Shown: positions 44,260-53,425 of the stretch, in pieces | Layout of the letters: every line of letters begins with the position of its first letter | Numbering within the stretch: position 1 is the first letter of the stretch | DNA from: Robertmurraya kyonggiensis | GTDB lineage: Bacteria; Bacillota; Bacilli; Bacillales; Cytobacillaceae | Assembly (NCBI RefSeq): GCF_005116465.1 | Contig: NZ_SWBM01000001.1 | Coordinates: forward strand, 1,054,001 to 1,118,000 | Length of the DNA: 64,000 nucleotides | Direction: 5' to 3' | Translations under genes and position numbers: made by a program | The notes under the pieces: generated by a model | Told to the model about the DNA's origin: nothing | Databases searched by the model: none | The model's input: the letters and a program-made list of their open reading frames with translations, nothing else

Positions 44260-44883
44260 ATGGAAGAACATAAGAAGCAAAAATTCGTTAGTCTTGATGT
44301 GGAAAGACTTAATATTGTTGATTCAAAGGGTAATGTGAAAATGACTTTATTCAATAATGAAAACATTCCTCCTGCTATGATGGATGGCGAAGATATTTTA
44401 CCTGGACACAGACAAAACGACCCGATCTCTGGACTGATGTTTTATAACAATGAAGGTGACGAGTGTGGAGGTTTAATTTTCGGAAGTAGCAAGGATGAAA
44501 ATGGTGATTATCAAGCTTCTGCATCTCTAACATTTGATCAGTATAAGCAAGTCCAAGTAGTACAGATGCATTACATGGACAATAATGGAGAAAAACAATA
44601 TGGGTTTTCAATTTATGATCGGCCGAAAGACCTCTCCCACATTTAATAAAAAGAACACAGAAAATTAAAAACTCAAATGTAAGTGACGAGCAAAAGGATA
44701 GTCTTTCAGAAGAAGTATGGGAAGGCAATACACAAAGAGCATTTATGGGAAAAATTCAAAAGGTGAAGTAGCCGTTAAACTAATGGATTCTAAAGGACAT
44801 GAAAGGATTCGAATGGTCGTCGAAGAAAATGATGTGCTGATGGGGAAGGTAATGTCGTATATAAATTACCTCCTGAAAAATAG
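44260..44883 (+). pseudogene. Gene broken by three frameshifts
   Basis: The first 128 codons are intact (RLNIVDSKGNVKMTLFNN, PPAMMDGEDILPGHRQNDP, GDECGGLIFGS). After 44646 the coherent sequence continues in other frames: LIKRTQKIKNSN...EEVWEGNTQRAFMGK, then SKGEVAVKLMDSKG-HERIRMVV, then DGEGNVVYKLPPEK-stop at 44883. One shift falls in an AAAAA run near 44750. Family recognised only as a Bacillus hypothetical with paired 'DSKG' repeats; function unknown. The first open frame (44260-44646) may still be made. Confidence 0.65.
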
Positions 44884-44894
44884 AGGTGAATCAC

Positions 44895-45623
44895 TTGTCG
44901 AAGGTTGCACTTATCGTAGTTACACACGATCCGAATGGTAAGAACATTGAATTGTTTAATGAATTACGGGTACATATTGAGAGCAACTATTCTGAGCTAT
45001 TTATTACAATAAGCGAGGAATCTTCAACTGACATTATCGAAACAATAAAAGATAGTAAATTCAATATTAAAATTATCCCAAAAAATGGTGCAGGTGCGGC
45101 ACGACGGGAAGTAGTGAAGTTTGGATTATCAGGCCAAAGTGATTACTTTCATTATTGTGATTTTGATCGACTACTAACCTGGTGCAAGTATTACCCAAAT
45201 GAATTAAAAACAATCGTCTCGGATATTCCAAAATACGACTATCTGATTCTAGGACGCACAGAACGCGCAATGAATACTCATCCCATTGAGTGGGTGGAAA
45301 CCGAAAAGATAACGAATAAAATTTGCTCAATCGAGTTAGGAAATGTTGTAGACATTACAGCGGGCTCTTGTTCGTTTTCAAGGAAGAGTGCTGAATTAAT
45401 TAATAAGTTTTCAAAGGAAAAAATGACTGACGCTGAATGGGCAATGATAGCAAAAAGAATTGGTGGATATCAGGTTCATTATTTACCTGTAGAAGGATTA
45501 GAATATCACGAAGAGACGAATGGACTAACAAGGAAAATCTCTGATTCTGAAAAATGGTTTAGTAGATTAAGACTTAGTCTAATCATAAGTGAATCTGCAA
45601 TTAAGACAGGTTTAAAAGCGTAA
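44895..45623 (+). CDS. GT2-like glycosyltransferase
   Basis: 242 residues. N-terminal VALIVVTHDPNGKNIEL strand, IIPKNGAGAARREVVKFGL and the DxD-like HYCDFDRLLTW near residue 90, consistent with a nucleotide-sugar transferase; the C-terminal part carries DAEWAMIAKR. TTG 44895 after AGAGGTGA is preferred to GTG 44886. Acceptor unknown. Confidence 0.6.
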   Translation: MSKVALIVVTHDPNGKNIELFNELRVHIESNYSELFITISEESSTDIIETIKDSKFNIKIIPKNGAGAARREVVKFGLSGQSDYFHYCDFDRLLTWCKYYPNELKTIVSDIPKYDYLILGRTERAMNTHPIEWVETEKITNKICSIELGNVVDITAGSCSFSRKSAELINKFSKEKMTDAEWAMIAKRIGGYQVHYLPVEGLEYHEETNGLTRKISDSEKWFSRLRLSLIISESAIKTGLKA

Positions 45624-45634
45624 CTAAGAAATAA

Positions 45635-45675
45635 AAGATACAAAGAGCATGGCTATACCATGCTCTTTGTATCTT
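45635..45675. terminator. Long bidirectional terminator
   Basis: Perfect 18-bp stem AAGATACAAAGAGCATGG / CCATGCTCTTTGTATCTT, loop CTATA; overlaps the last codons of the minus-strand lipoprotein gene. Confidence 0.85.
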
Positions 45676-46429
45676 ATTCAGCAATTTCCGCTGCATTCTC
45701 TACTACTTCTGCAGGAACTTTAAATTCCTTTACCTTATTCACATTTGAATATTTCACATCGACCGCTGTGATCATATTAACAGTTTCTCCTTCAGCAGTA
45801 ACATCGATATCCATCTTCGCAACAGCTGATTTTAGTAAGTATTCTTTATCAAGCGTGAGTATATAATCAAATGTATGAATTTTTACATCTTCGACTTCTA
45901 TTTCCTGAACAGAATCCTTCAAGACTTCCTTTACTAATGCAAATTCTTCCTCATTTGCATCTTCAGCTAAATTAACCTTCAGGCTATATCCGTCTTCAAC
46001 GCTTTCCAACTCGAATAGCTCCTCGAATTTTCTCAATTTATCTAGGTCTTCTTCGATGGATTGACCCGCTGCTAATTCGGAAAATTCGGCTGTGTCATTA
46101 GTTGGAGTTTTCACCCAACTTGGCATCTCGGGTAAAAGCAAATATGTATTATCCTTGTCGATATATATTTCCATATCTCCTTCTACAGTGCCCATTTTTA
46201 AGTAAGTGAGGAAGGGTTCTTGTGAATATGTCATTTCTAAATTAACGGACTGATCCAATTTCTCTCCATTTGAATCAAGTTTTACATCAATTTTCCCGTT
46301 TACTTCAGCACTATTAATGTCTGCATTCAAAGCTTTACTGACAACATCTTCTTTAGAAACTGTGGTGCTACCACAAGCAGACAAGACCATTGCAGTGGCT
46401 GCAACTACAAAAAACAAAAACTTTTTCAT
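45674..46429 (-). CDS. DUF6612-like lipoprotein
   Basis: 251 residues. Lipobox MVLSACGS (Cys near residue 19), then an LppX/LolA-like beta-domain (VNGKIDVKLDSNGEKLDQSVNLEMTY, MEIYIDKDNTYLLL, KEFKVPAEV at the end). Extracytoplasmic, function unknown. ATG 46429 has GGGGG at good spacing. Confidence 0.75.
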   Translation of the reverse strand: MKKFLFFVVAATAMVLSACGSTTVSKEDVVSKALNADINSAEVNGKIDVKLDSNGEKLDQSVNLEMTYSQEPFLTYLKMGTVEGDMEIYIDKDNTYLLLPEMPSWVKTPTNDTAEFSELAAGQSIEEDLDKLRKFEELFELESVEDGYSLKVNLAEDANEEEFALVKEVLKDSVQEIEVEDVKIHTFDYILTLDKEYLLKSAVAKMDIDVTAEGETVNMITAVDVKYSNVNKVKEFKVPAEVVENAAEIAE

Positions 46430-46574
46430 ACTGACCCCCAATATTAGACTTATTAATAGTTTACTATATTCTTCCAGATAGGAAAATACTTACTTTTCGT
46501 TGATATTTTTCCATTGAAAAAATCGAATTGAAACATAAACACTCGATTTTCGTCTAATAGTAGAGGTGATTTAG

Positions 46575-47357
46575 ATGTTATTCAGTCTTATGGGGCTGAC
46601 ATTGGTGATCCATTTAGTCGATACACTGGCGTATTCTGTTCGACTCAATTCGGTAAAAAGTGGAAAGTTTGCGCTATCGATGTCTCTATTTAATATATTT
46701 GTGCTTGTTTCGAGAACTGCCAATATGTTTCAAGCGCCACTGATTGGTGGACTCATTGGTATTAGTATTGCAAAAGGAATCGACCCTCAAAATGATATTC
46801 GATGGGTTATTCTTTCATCGACAATAGGTACGATTTTGGGAATTGTGTTAATACCAACCTTTTTAAAAATATTTTCTAAAGCGGTCGATCGACTAGAAGT
46901 AAAAGGTTCAGTTCCATCAATCGTAGTTGAGGCGCTGAGCATTTCCAATATAAAACGAATCGTAAAAAACACTACGAAACCAAGAAAAATGATGTTTCGT
47001 AGCTTAAGATATCGCGAAATTCCGAAACGACTTTTATTATTAAACACAATGATAACCGCCATTTATACAATCGGTGTGCTATCGGCTTATTACGCTGCAT
47101 TTTTTATAGATGAGGAATACCGTTTAGCAGCTTCGGCATCGTCTGGTATGATTAATGGGATAGCGACAATTCTTTTAACATTATTAGTAGACCCGCAGTC
47201 CGCAATTATCACGGATCAAGCCATACGCGATAAGCGTCCTTATGGGGATGTTAAAGCACTGGTCATCTTGTTAATCGGAACGAAACTACTCGGTACACTA
47301 ATTGGACTACTCTTAATTTATCCAGCCGCAATCATTATTGCTCGATTTTATTCTTAA
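46575..47357 (+). CDS. amj: Lipid II flippase Amj (alternate to MurJ)
   Basis: 260 residues, about six helices. The family opening is clear: HLVDTLAYSVRLNSVKSGKFALSMSLFNIFVLVSRTANMFQAPLIG, then DPQSAIITDQAIRDKRP. In B. subtilis Amj (YdaH) flips lipid II when MurJ is blocked and is sigma-M induced. AGAGGTG precedes the ATG. Monocistronic or leading into the kinase-like gene 65 nt later. Confidence 0.85.
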   Translation: MLFSLMGLTLVIHLVDTLAYSVRLNSVKSGKFALSMSLFNIFVLVSRTANMFQAPLIGGLIGISIAKGIDPQNDIRWVILSSTIGTILGIVLIPTFLKIFSKAVDRLEVKGSVPSIVVEALSISNIKRIVKNTTKPRKMMFRSLRYREIPKRLLLLNTMITAIYTIGVLSAYYAAFFIDEEYRLAASASSGMINGIATILLTLLVDPQSAIITDQAIRDKRPYGDVKALVILLIGTKLLGTLIGLLLIYPAAIIIARFYS

Positions 47358-47421
47358 AAAGGATTTCGGGTTGTATTTGTTGAATTCATTATCGGAACCA
47401 AGAATTTGGGGGGTACAAGTA

Positions 47422-48276
47422 TTGCACATTATCAATTTGGATAAAGTTTCATTCCAATTAAGAGAGAACCGCAATTTTAAATGGTTAACGGATTTAGGTG
47501 AAGTATTCACGGTTTTTGATGAGCAAGATTCAGGAAATCTATGTTTTGGGATTGAAAAGGATGGGCTTAAGAAATTCGTGAAGTTTGCTGGTGCAAGGAC
47601 CATGGAATATCAAGGTGAACCTGAGGATGCGGTTTTACGTTTGAAGGATTCAGTTTCTACATATGAGAAGTTACAACACAAGTACTTGATAAAATTACTA
47701 GATTATTTTGAGGTAGATAACGGCTTTGCGATTATTTTCGAATGGTTTGATGGGGAATGTCTACATTCACATTGGTCATTTCCTCCACCACATAAGTACA
47801 CGCATCCCGATTCTCCTTTCTATCGGTACAGACAGTTATCAATGTATCAACGGTTAGAATCCTTTAAACATATCTTGGAGTTCCATGTTCATGTGGAAAA
47901 GAAGGGGTACGTAGCAATTGATTTTTATGACGGAAGTATTCTTTATGATTTTAAGAATAATTTGACAAAGATATGCGATATCGATTTCTATCAAGAAAAA
48001 CCTTTCATTAACACAATGGGGAGACTTTGGGGTGCAGAAAGATCAATGTCTCCAGAGGAATTCGAATTTGGAGCGCAGATTGACGAAAGAACCAATGTAT
48101 TCAATATGGGCTCCATCGCTTTTGGATTATTTGGTGGAGAGCTAGATCATTCTTTTGAAAAATGGGATGCAAGTTTAGAACTCTATAATGTAGTTATGAA
48201 GGCAGCTCAAAAAGATAGAAATGATCGATATGCTTCAGTAGAGGATTTTTATCATGCTTGGCTCACAGTCGTGTAA
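47422..48276 (+). CDS. Protein-kinase-like phosphotransferase
   Basis: 284 residues of kinase fold: nucleotide Lys in KKFVKFAGA, hinge-like GFAIIFEWFDGECL, catalytic loop VAIDFYDGSILYDF (Asp, with Ser/Leu in place of the usual Asn) and metal Asp in KICDIDFY. Substrate may be a small molecule or protein. TTG 47422 has GGGGGG eight nt upstream; the ATG at 47338 lies inside the Amj gene. Coupled to the nucleotidyltransferase-like gene 12 nt downstream. Confidence 0.7.
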   Translation: MHIINLDKVSFQLRENRNFKWLTDLGEVFTVFDEQDSGNLCFGIEKDGLKKFVKFAGARTMEYQGEPEDAVLRLKDSVSTYEKLQHKYLIKLLDYFEVDNGFAIIFEWFDGECLHSHWSFPPPHKYTHPDSPFYRYRQLSMYQRLESFKHILEFHVHVEKKGYVAIDFYDGSILYDFKNNLTKICDIDFYQEKPFINTMGRLWGAERSMSPEEFEFGAQIDERTNVFNMGSIAFGLFGGELDHSFEKWDASLELYNVVMKAAQKDRNDRYASVEDFYHAWLTVV

Positions 48277-48288
48277 TAAGGAGAAACA

Positions 48289-48765
48289 ATGAATTTATTT
48301 AATGAATTTCTTACTATTGCAAAAACCCTTAATAAGGAATTGAGTATTATCCCAGTTTTATATGGCTCTTTGCGCCTGGAACGAGTGACGAAGGTTGAAT
48401 TTTCACCACAAGACATCGATGTTCTAGTACCGTACATTTTTTTAAAAGAGATATGGGAGGCTCTAAAATCAACAATTGAAGGTTTAGGCTATGAATTGAC
48501 TGATTTGCAAGAACATGAATTTAAGAAAGATAACTTTAAAGTTGGGATTGCTTATATAGAGGACTTGAAACCTTTTGCGGATGTGGACTACACCAATTTA
48601 GTGAAAAATGATAACGATGGTGGAGTGTATTATAGGCTCTCTATTTCGGATTATAGAAAGGTGTATAGTAAGTCTTTACTCGGTGGATACCGACGTAATA
48701 AATATAATAATAAAGACAAGAGAAAATTAGATTTCTTAAATGAATTAGAACAAAAAGGACATTAA
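48289..48765 (+). CDS. Nucleotidyltransferase-fold-like protein
   Basis: 158 residues. PVLYGSLRLERVTK...SPQDIDVLVPY resembles the GS-x(n)-DxD nucleotidyltransferase site; ADVDYTNLV could supply the third Asp. No family name recognised. AAGGAG precedes the ATG. Gene end overlaps a terminator. Confidence 0.55.
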   Translation: MNLFNEFLTIAKTLNKELSIIPVLYGSLRLERVTKVEFSPQDIDVLVPYIFLKEIWEALKSTIEGLGYELTDLQEHEFKKDNFKVGIAYIEDLKPFADVDYTNLVKNDNDGGVYYRLSISDYRKVYSKSLLGGYRRNKYNNKDKRKLDFLNELEQKGH

Positions 48766-48789
48766 TCTTCCGAGATTATGTCCTTTTTT
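48753..48789 (+). terminator. Terminator overlapping the stop codon
   Basis: AAAAGGACAT / ATGTCCTTTT with inner AATCT / AGATT stem; ends in seven T. Confidence 0.8.
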
Positions 48790-48839
48790 ATTGAATTGTG
48801 TTATTATTGGAAAAAATTTCGAAAGCGAAGTAGGTGAGC

Positions 48840-49364
48840 ATGATGATTATTAGAAAGGCAAATTTATCGGATGCAAAGGGTATTGCCAGAGTACATGTTG
48901 ATAGCTGGCGTAGTACCTATAAAAATATCATTCCAGATGAATTCCTCAAGAAATTATCCTACGTACAACGAACGGACTTATGGAATTGCAATATTAAAAA
49001 AGAGGGTAATTACGTATTTGTCGCAGAAAATGAAGAGGGAAAAATCGTTGGATTTGCTGACTGTGGAAAAAGAGAAACCAATCATGTTAAACAGTCCGGG
49101 GACTTAACCTCCATTTATATTCTTGAAGAGTACCAAGGAAGGGGTACAGGAAAACAACTCATGAAACAGCTCTTTCTTCAATTTGAAGAACTTGGCTATC
49201 AACGAGTTTTTGTGGAAGTATTAGAGGATAACAAAACACGATATTTTTATGAGAATTATGGTGCAAAATTGAAGGAAACCCAGCGGATAACTTTTGCTGG
49301 TGAAGAATTGAATCTACTAGTCTACGAGTGGAATAACATTAATGAGGTGCTTACAAAGCTTTGA
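48840..49364 (+). CDS. GNAT-family N-acetyltransferase
   Basis: 174 residues. IRKANLSDAKGIARVHVDSWRSTY opening, acetyl-CoA site Y-Q-G-R-G-T-G-K-Q-L-M near residue 100, and RYFYENYGAK. AGGTG site; ATG 48840 or 48843. Overlap with the S66 peptidase leader suggests co-transcription. Confidence 0.83.
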   Translation: MMIIRKANLSDAKGIARVHVDSWRSTYKNIIPDEFLKKLSYVQRTDLWNCNIKKEGNYVFVAENEEGKIVGFADCGKRETNHVKQSGDLTSIYILEEYQGRGTGKQLMKQLFLQFEELGYQRVFVEVLEDNKTRYFYENYGAKLKETQRITFAGEELNLLVYEWNNINEVLTKL

Positions 49365-49386
49365 TTTAATCAGTGGAGGTAATATT

Positions 49387-50400
49387 ATGATTAGATACCC
49401 AATTTTCGAAAAAGATGCAACGATTGGAGTAACTGCTCCGTCATCAGGTGTCCAGAGTCAGTTACATGGAATTGTAAATGAGGCAATCAATCGATTACAA
49501 GAACAAGGATTCAACGTGATTTGTGGAGAAACAGTGTGGACGCAGAAGAAAGCAAAGTCGGCTCCTGCAAAAGTACGAGCGGCAGAACTGAATCAAATGA
49601 TGGCAGATGAAAATATCGATTTGATTATTCCGCCTTGGGGTGGAGAACTTCTTATTGAGATTTTAGAATACCTAGATTTTGATCATATACAGAATAAGTG
49701 GATACTAGGCTATTCCGATACGAGTTTGCTCATGTTAGCAATTACATTAAAAACAGGTATTGCTACTGCGCATGGTACGAACTTAGCCGACTTGAGAGGA
49801 GAGTATTCTGATGAAACCACAACCATGTGGAAGTCCGTTTTATCTACTAAAAAGAACGAGTCTATTGTCCAACACTCATCAGATAAGTATCAAAAGGAAT
49901 GGCAGCATGATACTCCATCACCTTGTGTTTTTCATTTGACTGAAGAAACAAATTGGAAAACAGTAGATGGAAATAAAGTTCAAATACAGGGCCGATTACT
50001 TGGTGGCTGTGTTGATGTGATTCGTCATCTAGTTGGTACACCTTATGGAGATGTACGAACATTTTCAGAGAAGTTCATAGAAGGTGAACCTATTATTTGG
50101 TATCTCGAAAATTGTGAGTTATCCACGACAGACTTGCGCAGGTCCCTCGTTCAAATGAAATTGGCAGGTTGGTTTGAAAATTGTAGTGGAATCATGTTTG
50201 GGCGTAGTCCAGCGAATATGCCAGTCGATAATTATACGGTGGAAGATGTCTATCAGGATCTAGCAGAAGAGCTTAAAATCTCAATCATCTATGATATTGA
50301 TTGCGGACATGTACCCCCTCAAATTACGTTAGTTAATGGAGCCTTTGCAGAAGTTGAAGTGGAGAGTGGCAAGGGAAGGATATTGCAGACGTTTTGTTGA
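49387..50400 (+). CDS. S66-family peptidase (LD-carboxypeptidase/MccF-like)
   Basis: 337 residues. Nucleophile motif GYSDTS near residue 115, WYLENCEL supplying the catalytic Glu near 238, and the His motif DCGHVPPQ near 310. The family cleaves L,D-peptide bonds in muropeptides or inactivates microcin C7-type aminoacyl nucleotides (MccF). ATG 49387 after GTGGAGG. Follows a GNAT gene; together they could detoxify an antibiotic, but this is inference. Confidence 0.85.
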   Translation: MIRYPIFEKDATIGVTAPSSGVQSQLHGIVNEAINRLQEQGFNVICGETVWTQKKAKSAPAKVRAAELNQMMADENIDLIIPPWGGELLIEILEYLDFDHIQNKWILGYSDTSLLMLAITLKTGIATAHGTNLADLRGEYSDETTTMWKSVLSTKKNESIVQHSSDKYQKEWQHDTPSPCVFHLTEETNWKTVDGNKVQIQGRLLGGCVDVIRHLVGTPYGDVRTFSEKFIEGEPIIWYLENCELSTTDLRRSLVQMKLAGWFENCSGIMFGRSPANMPVDNYTVEDVYQDLAEELKISIIYDIDCGHVPPQITLVNGAFAEVEVESGKGRILQTFC

Positions 50401-50440
50401 ATATATTCTATTTGTTTTGTACTAAGGAGTGATAACAGCT

Positions 50441-51016
50441 ATGACAACAATTTGCTTAGTTCGCCATGGTGAAACGGATTGGAATGCATTAGGGATGATA
50501 CAAGGGAAAACGGATATTCCTTTAAATCAAAAGGGAATCAAACAGGCAAAAGAATGTGGTGTGTTTTTAAAGTCTGATACATGGGATGTAATTGTGACGA
50601 GTCCATTAACTAGAGCGAAGCAAACTGCTGAAATTATAAGTAGTTTTATAGATAAGCCCACGTTTGAAATGGCAGAATTCATTGAAAGGGACTATGGGGA
50701 CGCTGAAGGAATGACGGCTGAAGAAAGAATGAAGACCTTCCCAGATAAGAAATATCCAAACCAAGAAGAAAGGACATCACTGACAAAAAGGATTATGAGT
50801 GGTTTGAAACAAATTAAGCAGAAATGGGAAGGAAAGAGAGTTATTGTCGTTGCACATGGAGCTGTGATTAATGCAATATTGGCAGAAATATCTAATGAAG
50901 AAATCGGCTCTAGTATAACAAGACTAAGAAATGCTTGTTTGAATCATATCGAACATGCTGATGAAACATGGAACGTAGTGGACTTCAATATAGTTTCTCA
51001 TCTTACTGAAGGATAA
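50441..51016 (+). CDS. Histidine phosphatase family protein
   Basis: 191 residues. LVRHGETDWN (phospho-His), second Arg in TSPLTRAKQTA, Glu in FIERDYGDAEG, and the second His VVAHGAVINAIL. Phosphoglycerate-mutase-like broad-specificity phosphatase (PhoE/YhfR type). AAGGAG 12 nt before ATG 50441. Confidence 0.88.
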   Translation: MTTICLVRHGETDWNALGMIQGKTDIPLNQKGIKQAKECGVFLKSDTWDVIVTSPLTRAKQTAEIISSFIDKPTFEMAEFIERDYGDAEGMTAEERMKTFPDKKYPNQEERTSLTKRIMSGLKQIKQKWEGKRVIVVAHGAVINAILAEISNEEIGSSITRLRNACLNHIEHADETWNVVDFNIVSHLTEG

Positions 51017-51211
51017 TGGTTTACCTATAAAACTAGTTTGAAATGGCTGATTATAGTAAAAACAGGAGGCTGGCTTTTTTTGATGTGTTTTTGTATCTTC
51101 ATTTGAAATAATTCTCTTATATATTATTATTTTAAAATTACTTGCTCAATAATTATTTCTTGTTATTATGGTAAAATTTAATACTACAGATGATTTGAAG
51201 AGAGGTATTTG

Positions 51212-52084
51212 ATGAGAAACATAAAAAAACAGAAGCCTATAAAACTAAAATTGATTTTGAGAGGAATACTAGTCATCCTCGGAGGATTCATTACAGCATA
51301 TGGACTAGAAACTGTTTTAATCCCAAATAGTGTATCTGATGGAGGCGTGACTGGTCTCAGTATCGTGGGATCACAATTATTTGGTGTGCCATTAGGCGTT
51401 CTAATCGCAGTTCTTAACTTACCATTTATCTGGTTAGGATATAAACAAATCGGAAAAAGTTTCGCCATGTTTTCGATTATTGGGATAGCTTCATTAGCAG
51501 TTGGAACAAGTGTGATGCATCATACCCCAGCCATTATTGAAGGGGATACATTGTTAGTTACCGTTGTGGGTGGTATTATCCTTGGTATTGGAATGGGGAT
51601 AGCCTTGCGAAATGGCGGTGCATTAGATGGAATTGATATGCTTGCCGTGTTACTTTCTCGAAAATTACCTTTTGGGACAAGTGACTTCATTCTTTTCCTA
51701 AACGTATTTGTGTTTATTGTTGTTTCAAGTGTTTTCGGTCTTCAAGGGGCTATACTTTCGGCCATTGCTTACTTTATTGCTTCCAAAGTTATACATATTG
51801 TTGAAGAAGGTTTAAGTGGTTCGAAGATGTTTCAAATTATCACAACTCAACCTGAATTAATGGTAGAGACAATTCGCGATCGTTTAGGCCGAAGTGCAAC
51901 ATATAAGCAAGCATATGGCGGTTTTACCCACGAGAAATTTGTAGAGATTACATGTGTCATCAATCGACTAGAAGAAACGAAATTGAAGGAAATTATCAAT
52001 GAGATTGACCCAAAATGTTTTGTTACCGTATATGATGTAGCAGAAGTGAAGGGCGGAAATTTCAGAAAGAATGATATTCATTAA
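51212..52084 (+). CDS. YitT-family membrane protein (DUF161 + DUF2179)
   Basis: 290 residues. Five to six helices with IPNSVSDGGVTGLSIVG and GIALRNGGALDGIDMLAVLL (DUF161 repeats), then a cytosolic DUF2179 domain (MFQIITTQPELMVETIRDRLGRSAT, FVEITCVINRLE). Function unknown. ATG 51212 behind AGAGAGG. Confidence 0.88.
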   Translation: MRNIKKQKPIKLKLILRGILVILGGFITAYGLETVLIPNSVSDGGVTGLSIVGSQLFGVPLGVLIAVLNLPFIWLGYKQIGKSFAMFSIIGIASLAVGTSVMHHTPAIIEGDTLLVTVVGGIILGIGMGIALRNGGALDGIDMLAVLLSRKLPFGTSDFILFLNVFVFIVVSSVFGLQGAILSAIAYFIASKVIHIVEEGLSGSKMFQIITTQPELMVETIRDRLGRSATYKQAYGGFTHEKFVEITCVINRLEETKLKEIINEIDPKCFVTVYDVAEVKGGNFRKNDIH

Positions 52085-52100
52085 ACATATAAAGAAGCTT

Positions 52101-52129
52101 GCACTCCAATTTAAAGGAGTGCTTCATTT
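52101..52129 (+). terminator. Terminator of the YitT gene
   Basis: GCACTCC / GGAGTGC stem extended by AAG/CTT, then CATTTTT. Confidence 0.75.
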
Positions 52130-52160
52130 TTGTACTTTGAATCCTTTGTGAAAAGTTTGG

Positions 52161-52190
52161 TTGACACTTCCTGTGTATTAAATATATAAT
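52161..52190 (+). promoter_or_regulatory. Strong sigma-A promoter of the YtrA operon
   Basis: Consensus TTGACA (52161-52166), 18-nt spacer, consensus TATAAT (52185-52190). The -10 lies inside the first operator palindrome, so repressor and RNA polymerase would compete. Confidence 0.85.
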
Positions 52191-52333
52191 ACAGTCAGAA
52201 GGTGTATTATGTGTTTAATACATATTTTTGTACACGGTGTATTAAGTGTGTGATACACGTTATTTTATGCATTAGGTGTATTAACTGTTTAATACATATC
52301 ATTTTATACTAGGTGTATTATCTACTTGATACA
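52174..52333. promoter_or_regulatory. Array of five 20-bp operator palindromes
   Basis: TGTATTA-N6-TRATACA repeats at 52174-52193, 52203-52222, 52238-52257, 52277-52296 and 52314-52333. All have 7-bp arms and a 6-bp centre; centres differ. Start-to-start distances are 29, 35, 39 and 37 bp. The array fills the leader between the promoter and the GntR gene, which is the obvious candidate to bind it. Confidence 0.88.
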
Positions 52334-52361
52334 GAAATTATGCTTTTTAGGAGTTGGACCG

Positions 52362-52739
52362 ATGAATGTGAAATTTAATAACCGGGACCCTGTCTATGTG
52401 CAAGTCATTCGACATTTTAAGGAACAGATTGCAACAGGAATATTCGAACCAGGTCAAGAGATTCCATCTAGAAGGGAACTAGCAAATCAGCTGAAGATTA
52501 ATCCGAATACGGCTCAACGGGCGTATAAAGAAATGGAGGAACAAGGCTTGATTTTTACAGAGGGGAATTTGCCAAGTCGTATTACTAATGATGAAAAAGT
52601 ATTCCAACAGGTGCGCGAAGAACTGATTTTAGAAGCAGTCGGTGCGTTTGTTGATTCGATCCGAACTATTAATGTTCCTCTAAATGAAGTGTTGCATTTA
52701 GTAGAGCAAAATTATCACAAAAAGGGGGATTCGCAGTGA
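52362..52739 (+). CDS. GntR-family regulator, YtrA subfamily
   Basis: 125 residues: winged helix (DPVYVQVIRHFKEQIATGIFEPGQEIPSRRELANQLKINPNTAQRAYKEMEEQGL) plus the short two-helix YtrA dimerisation tail, with no ligand domain. AGGAG 8 nt before ATG 52362; the longer frame runs through the last operator. Overlaps the ATPase gene by 4 nt (GTGA). Likely autoregulator of the operon, by analogy to YtrA, which responds to cell-wall-active antibiotics. Confidence 0.9.
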   Translation: MNVKFNNRDPVYVQVIRHFKEQIATGIFEPGQEIPSRRELANQLKINPNTAQRAYKEMEEQGLIFTEGNLPSRITNDEKVFQQVREELILEAVGAFVDSIRTINVPLNEVLHLVEQNYHKKGDSQ

Positions 52740-53425
52740 TTGAAGTAAAAAACGTTGCCAAGAAATTTGGCCGAAAGAAAGTGTTAAAAGACGTTTCTTT
52801 TACCGCTGAAAAAGGGAAGATTACTTGTTTAATTGGAATAAATGGAGTCGGAAAAACAACGATACTAAAAGCAATTATGGGACTAACACCTTATGAGAGT
52901 GGTGAAATTCTTATTAATGGTGAAAAAATCCATCCAGCTACATATGAAAAAATCACATTTATCCCAGATACGATTACGATGTTACCGAATATGAAAATTC
53001 GTGAGGCATTTACGTTCATGGTTGATTTTTATGACAGCTGGAATTCAGAACGCGCTAGTGAACTTTTGAAGTTCTTCAGATTGAACGAAGATGACCGAAT
53101 TTCTGAGCTATCGAAAGGGAATACAGCAAAAGTGAATCTCATTCTTGGACTAGCATTGGATGTGGACTATGTCTTAATGGACGAGCCTTTCTCAGGGATT
53201 GACATCTTTAGCCGCGAGCAAATTGCCGATGTGTTTACGAGTCATTTGATTGAGGACCGTGGGGTTATCATTACGACACATGAAATCAATGATATTGAAC
53301 ATTTAATCGACAAAGCTGTGTTACTTGATAATGGCGTGATTTTAAAAGAATTCGATACAGAAGAAGTCCGAGAAAATGAAGGCAAGTCTGTGATTGATGT
53401 GATGAGAGAGGTGTACCAGGCATGA
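52736..53425 (+). CDS. ABC transporter ATP-binding protein
   Basis: 229 residues. Walker A GINGVGKTT near residue 36, Q-loop region, signature ELSKGNTAK (variant of LSGGQ), Walker B YVLMDEPFSGID and switch His TTHE. GTG start in a GTGA overlap. Pairs with the 53422 permease. Confidence 0.92.
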   Translation: MIEVKNVAKKFGRKKVLKDVSFTAEKGKITCLIGINGVGKTTILKAIMGLTPYESGEILINGEKIHPATYEKITFIPDTITMLPNMKIREAFTFMVDFYDSWNSERASELLKFFRLNEDDRISELSKGNTAKVNLILGLALDVDYVLMDEPFSGIDIFSREQIADVFTSHLIEDRGVIITTHEINDIEHLIDKAVLLDNGVILKEFDTEEVRENEGKSVIDVMREVYQA

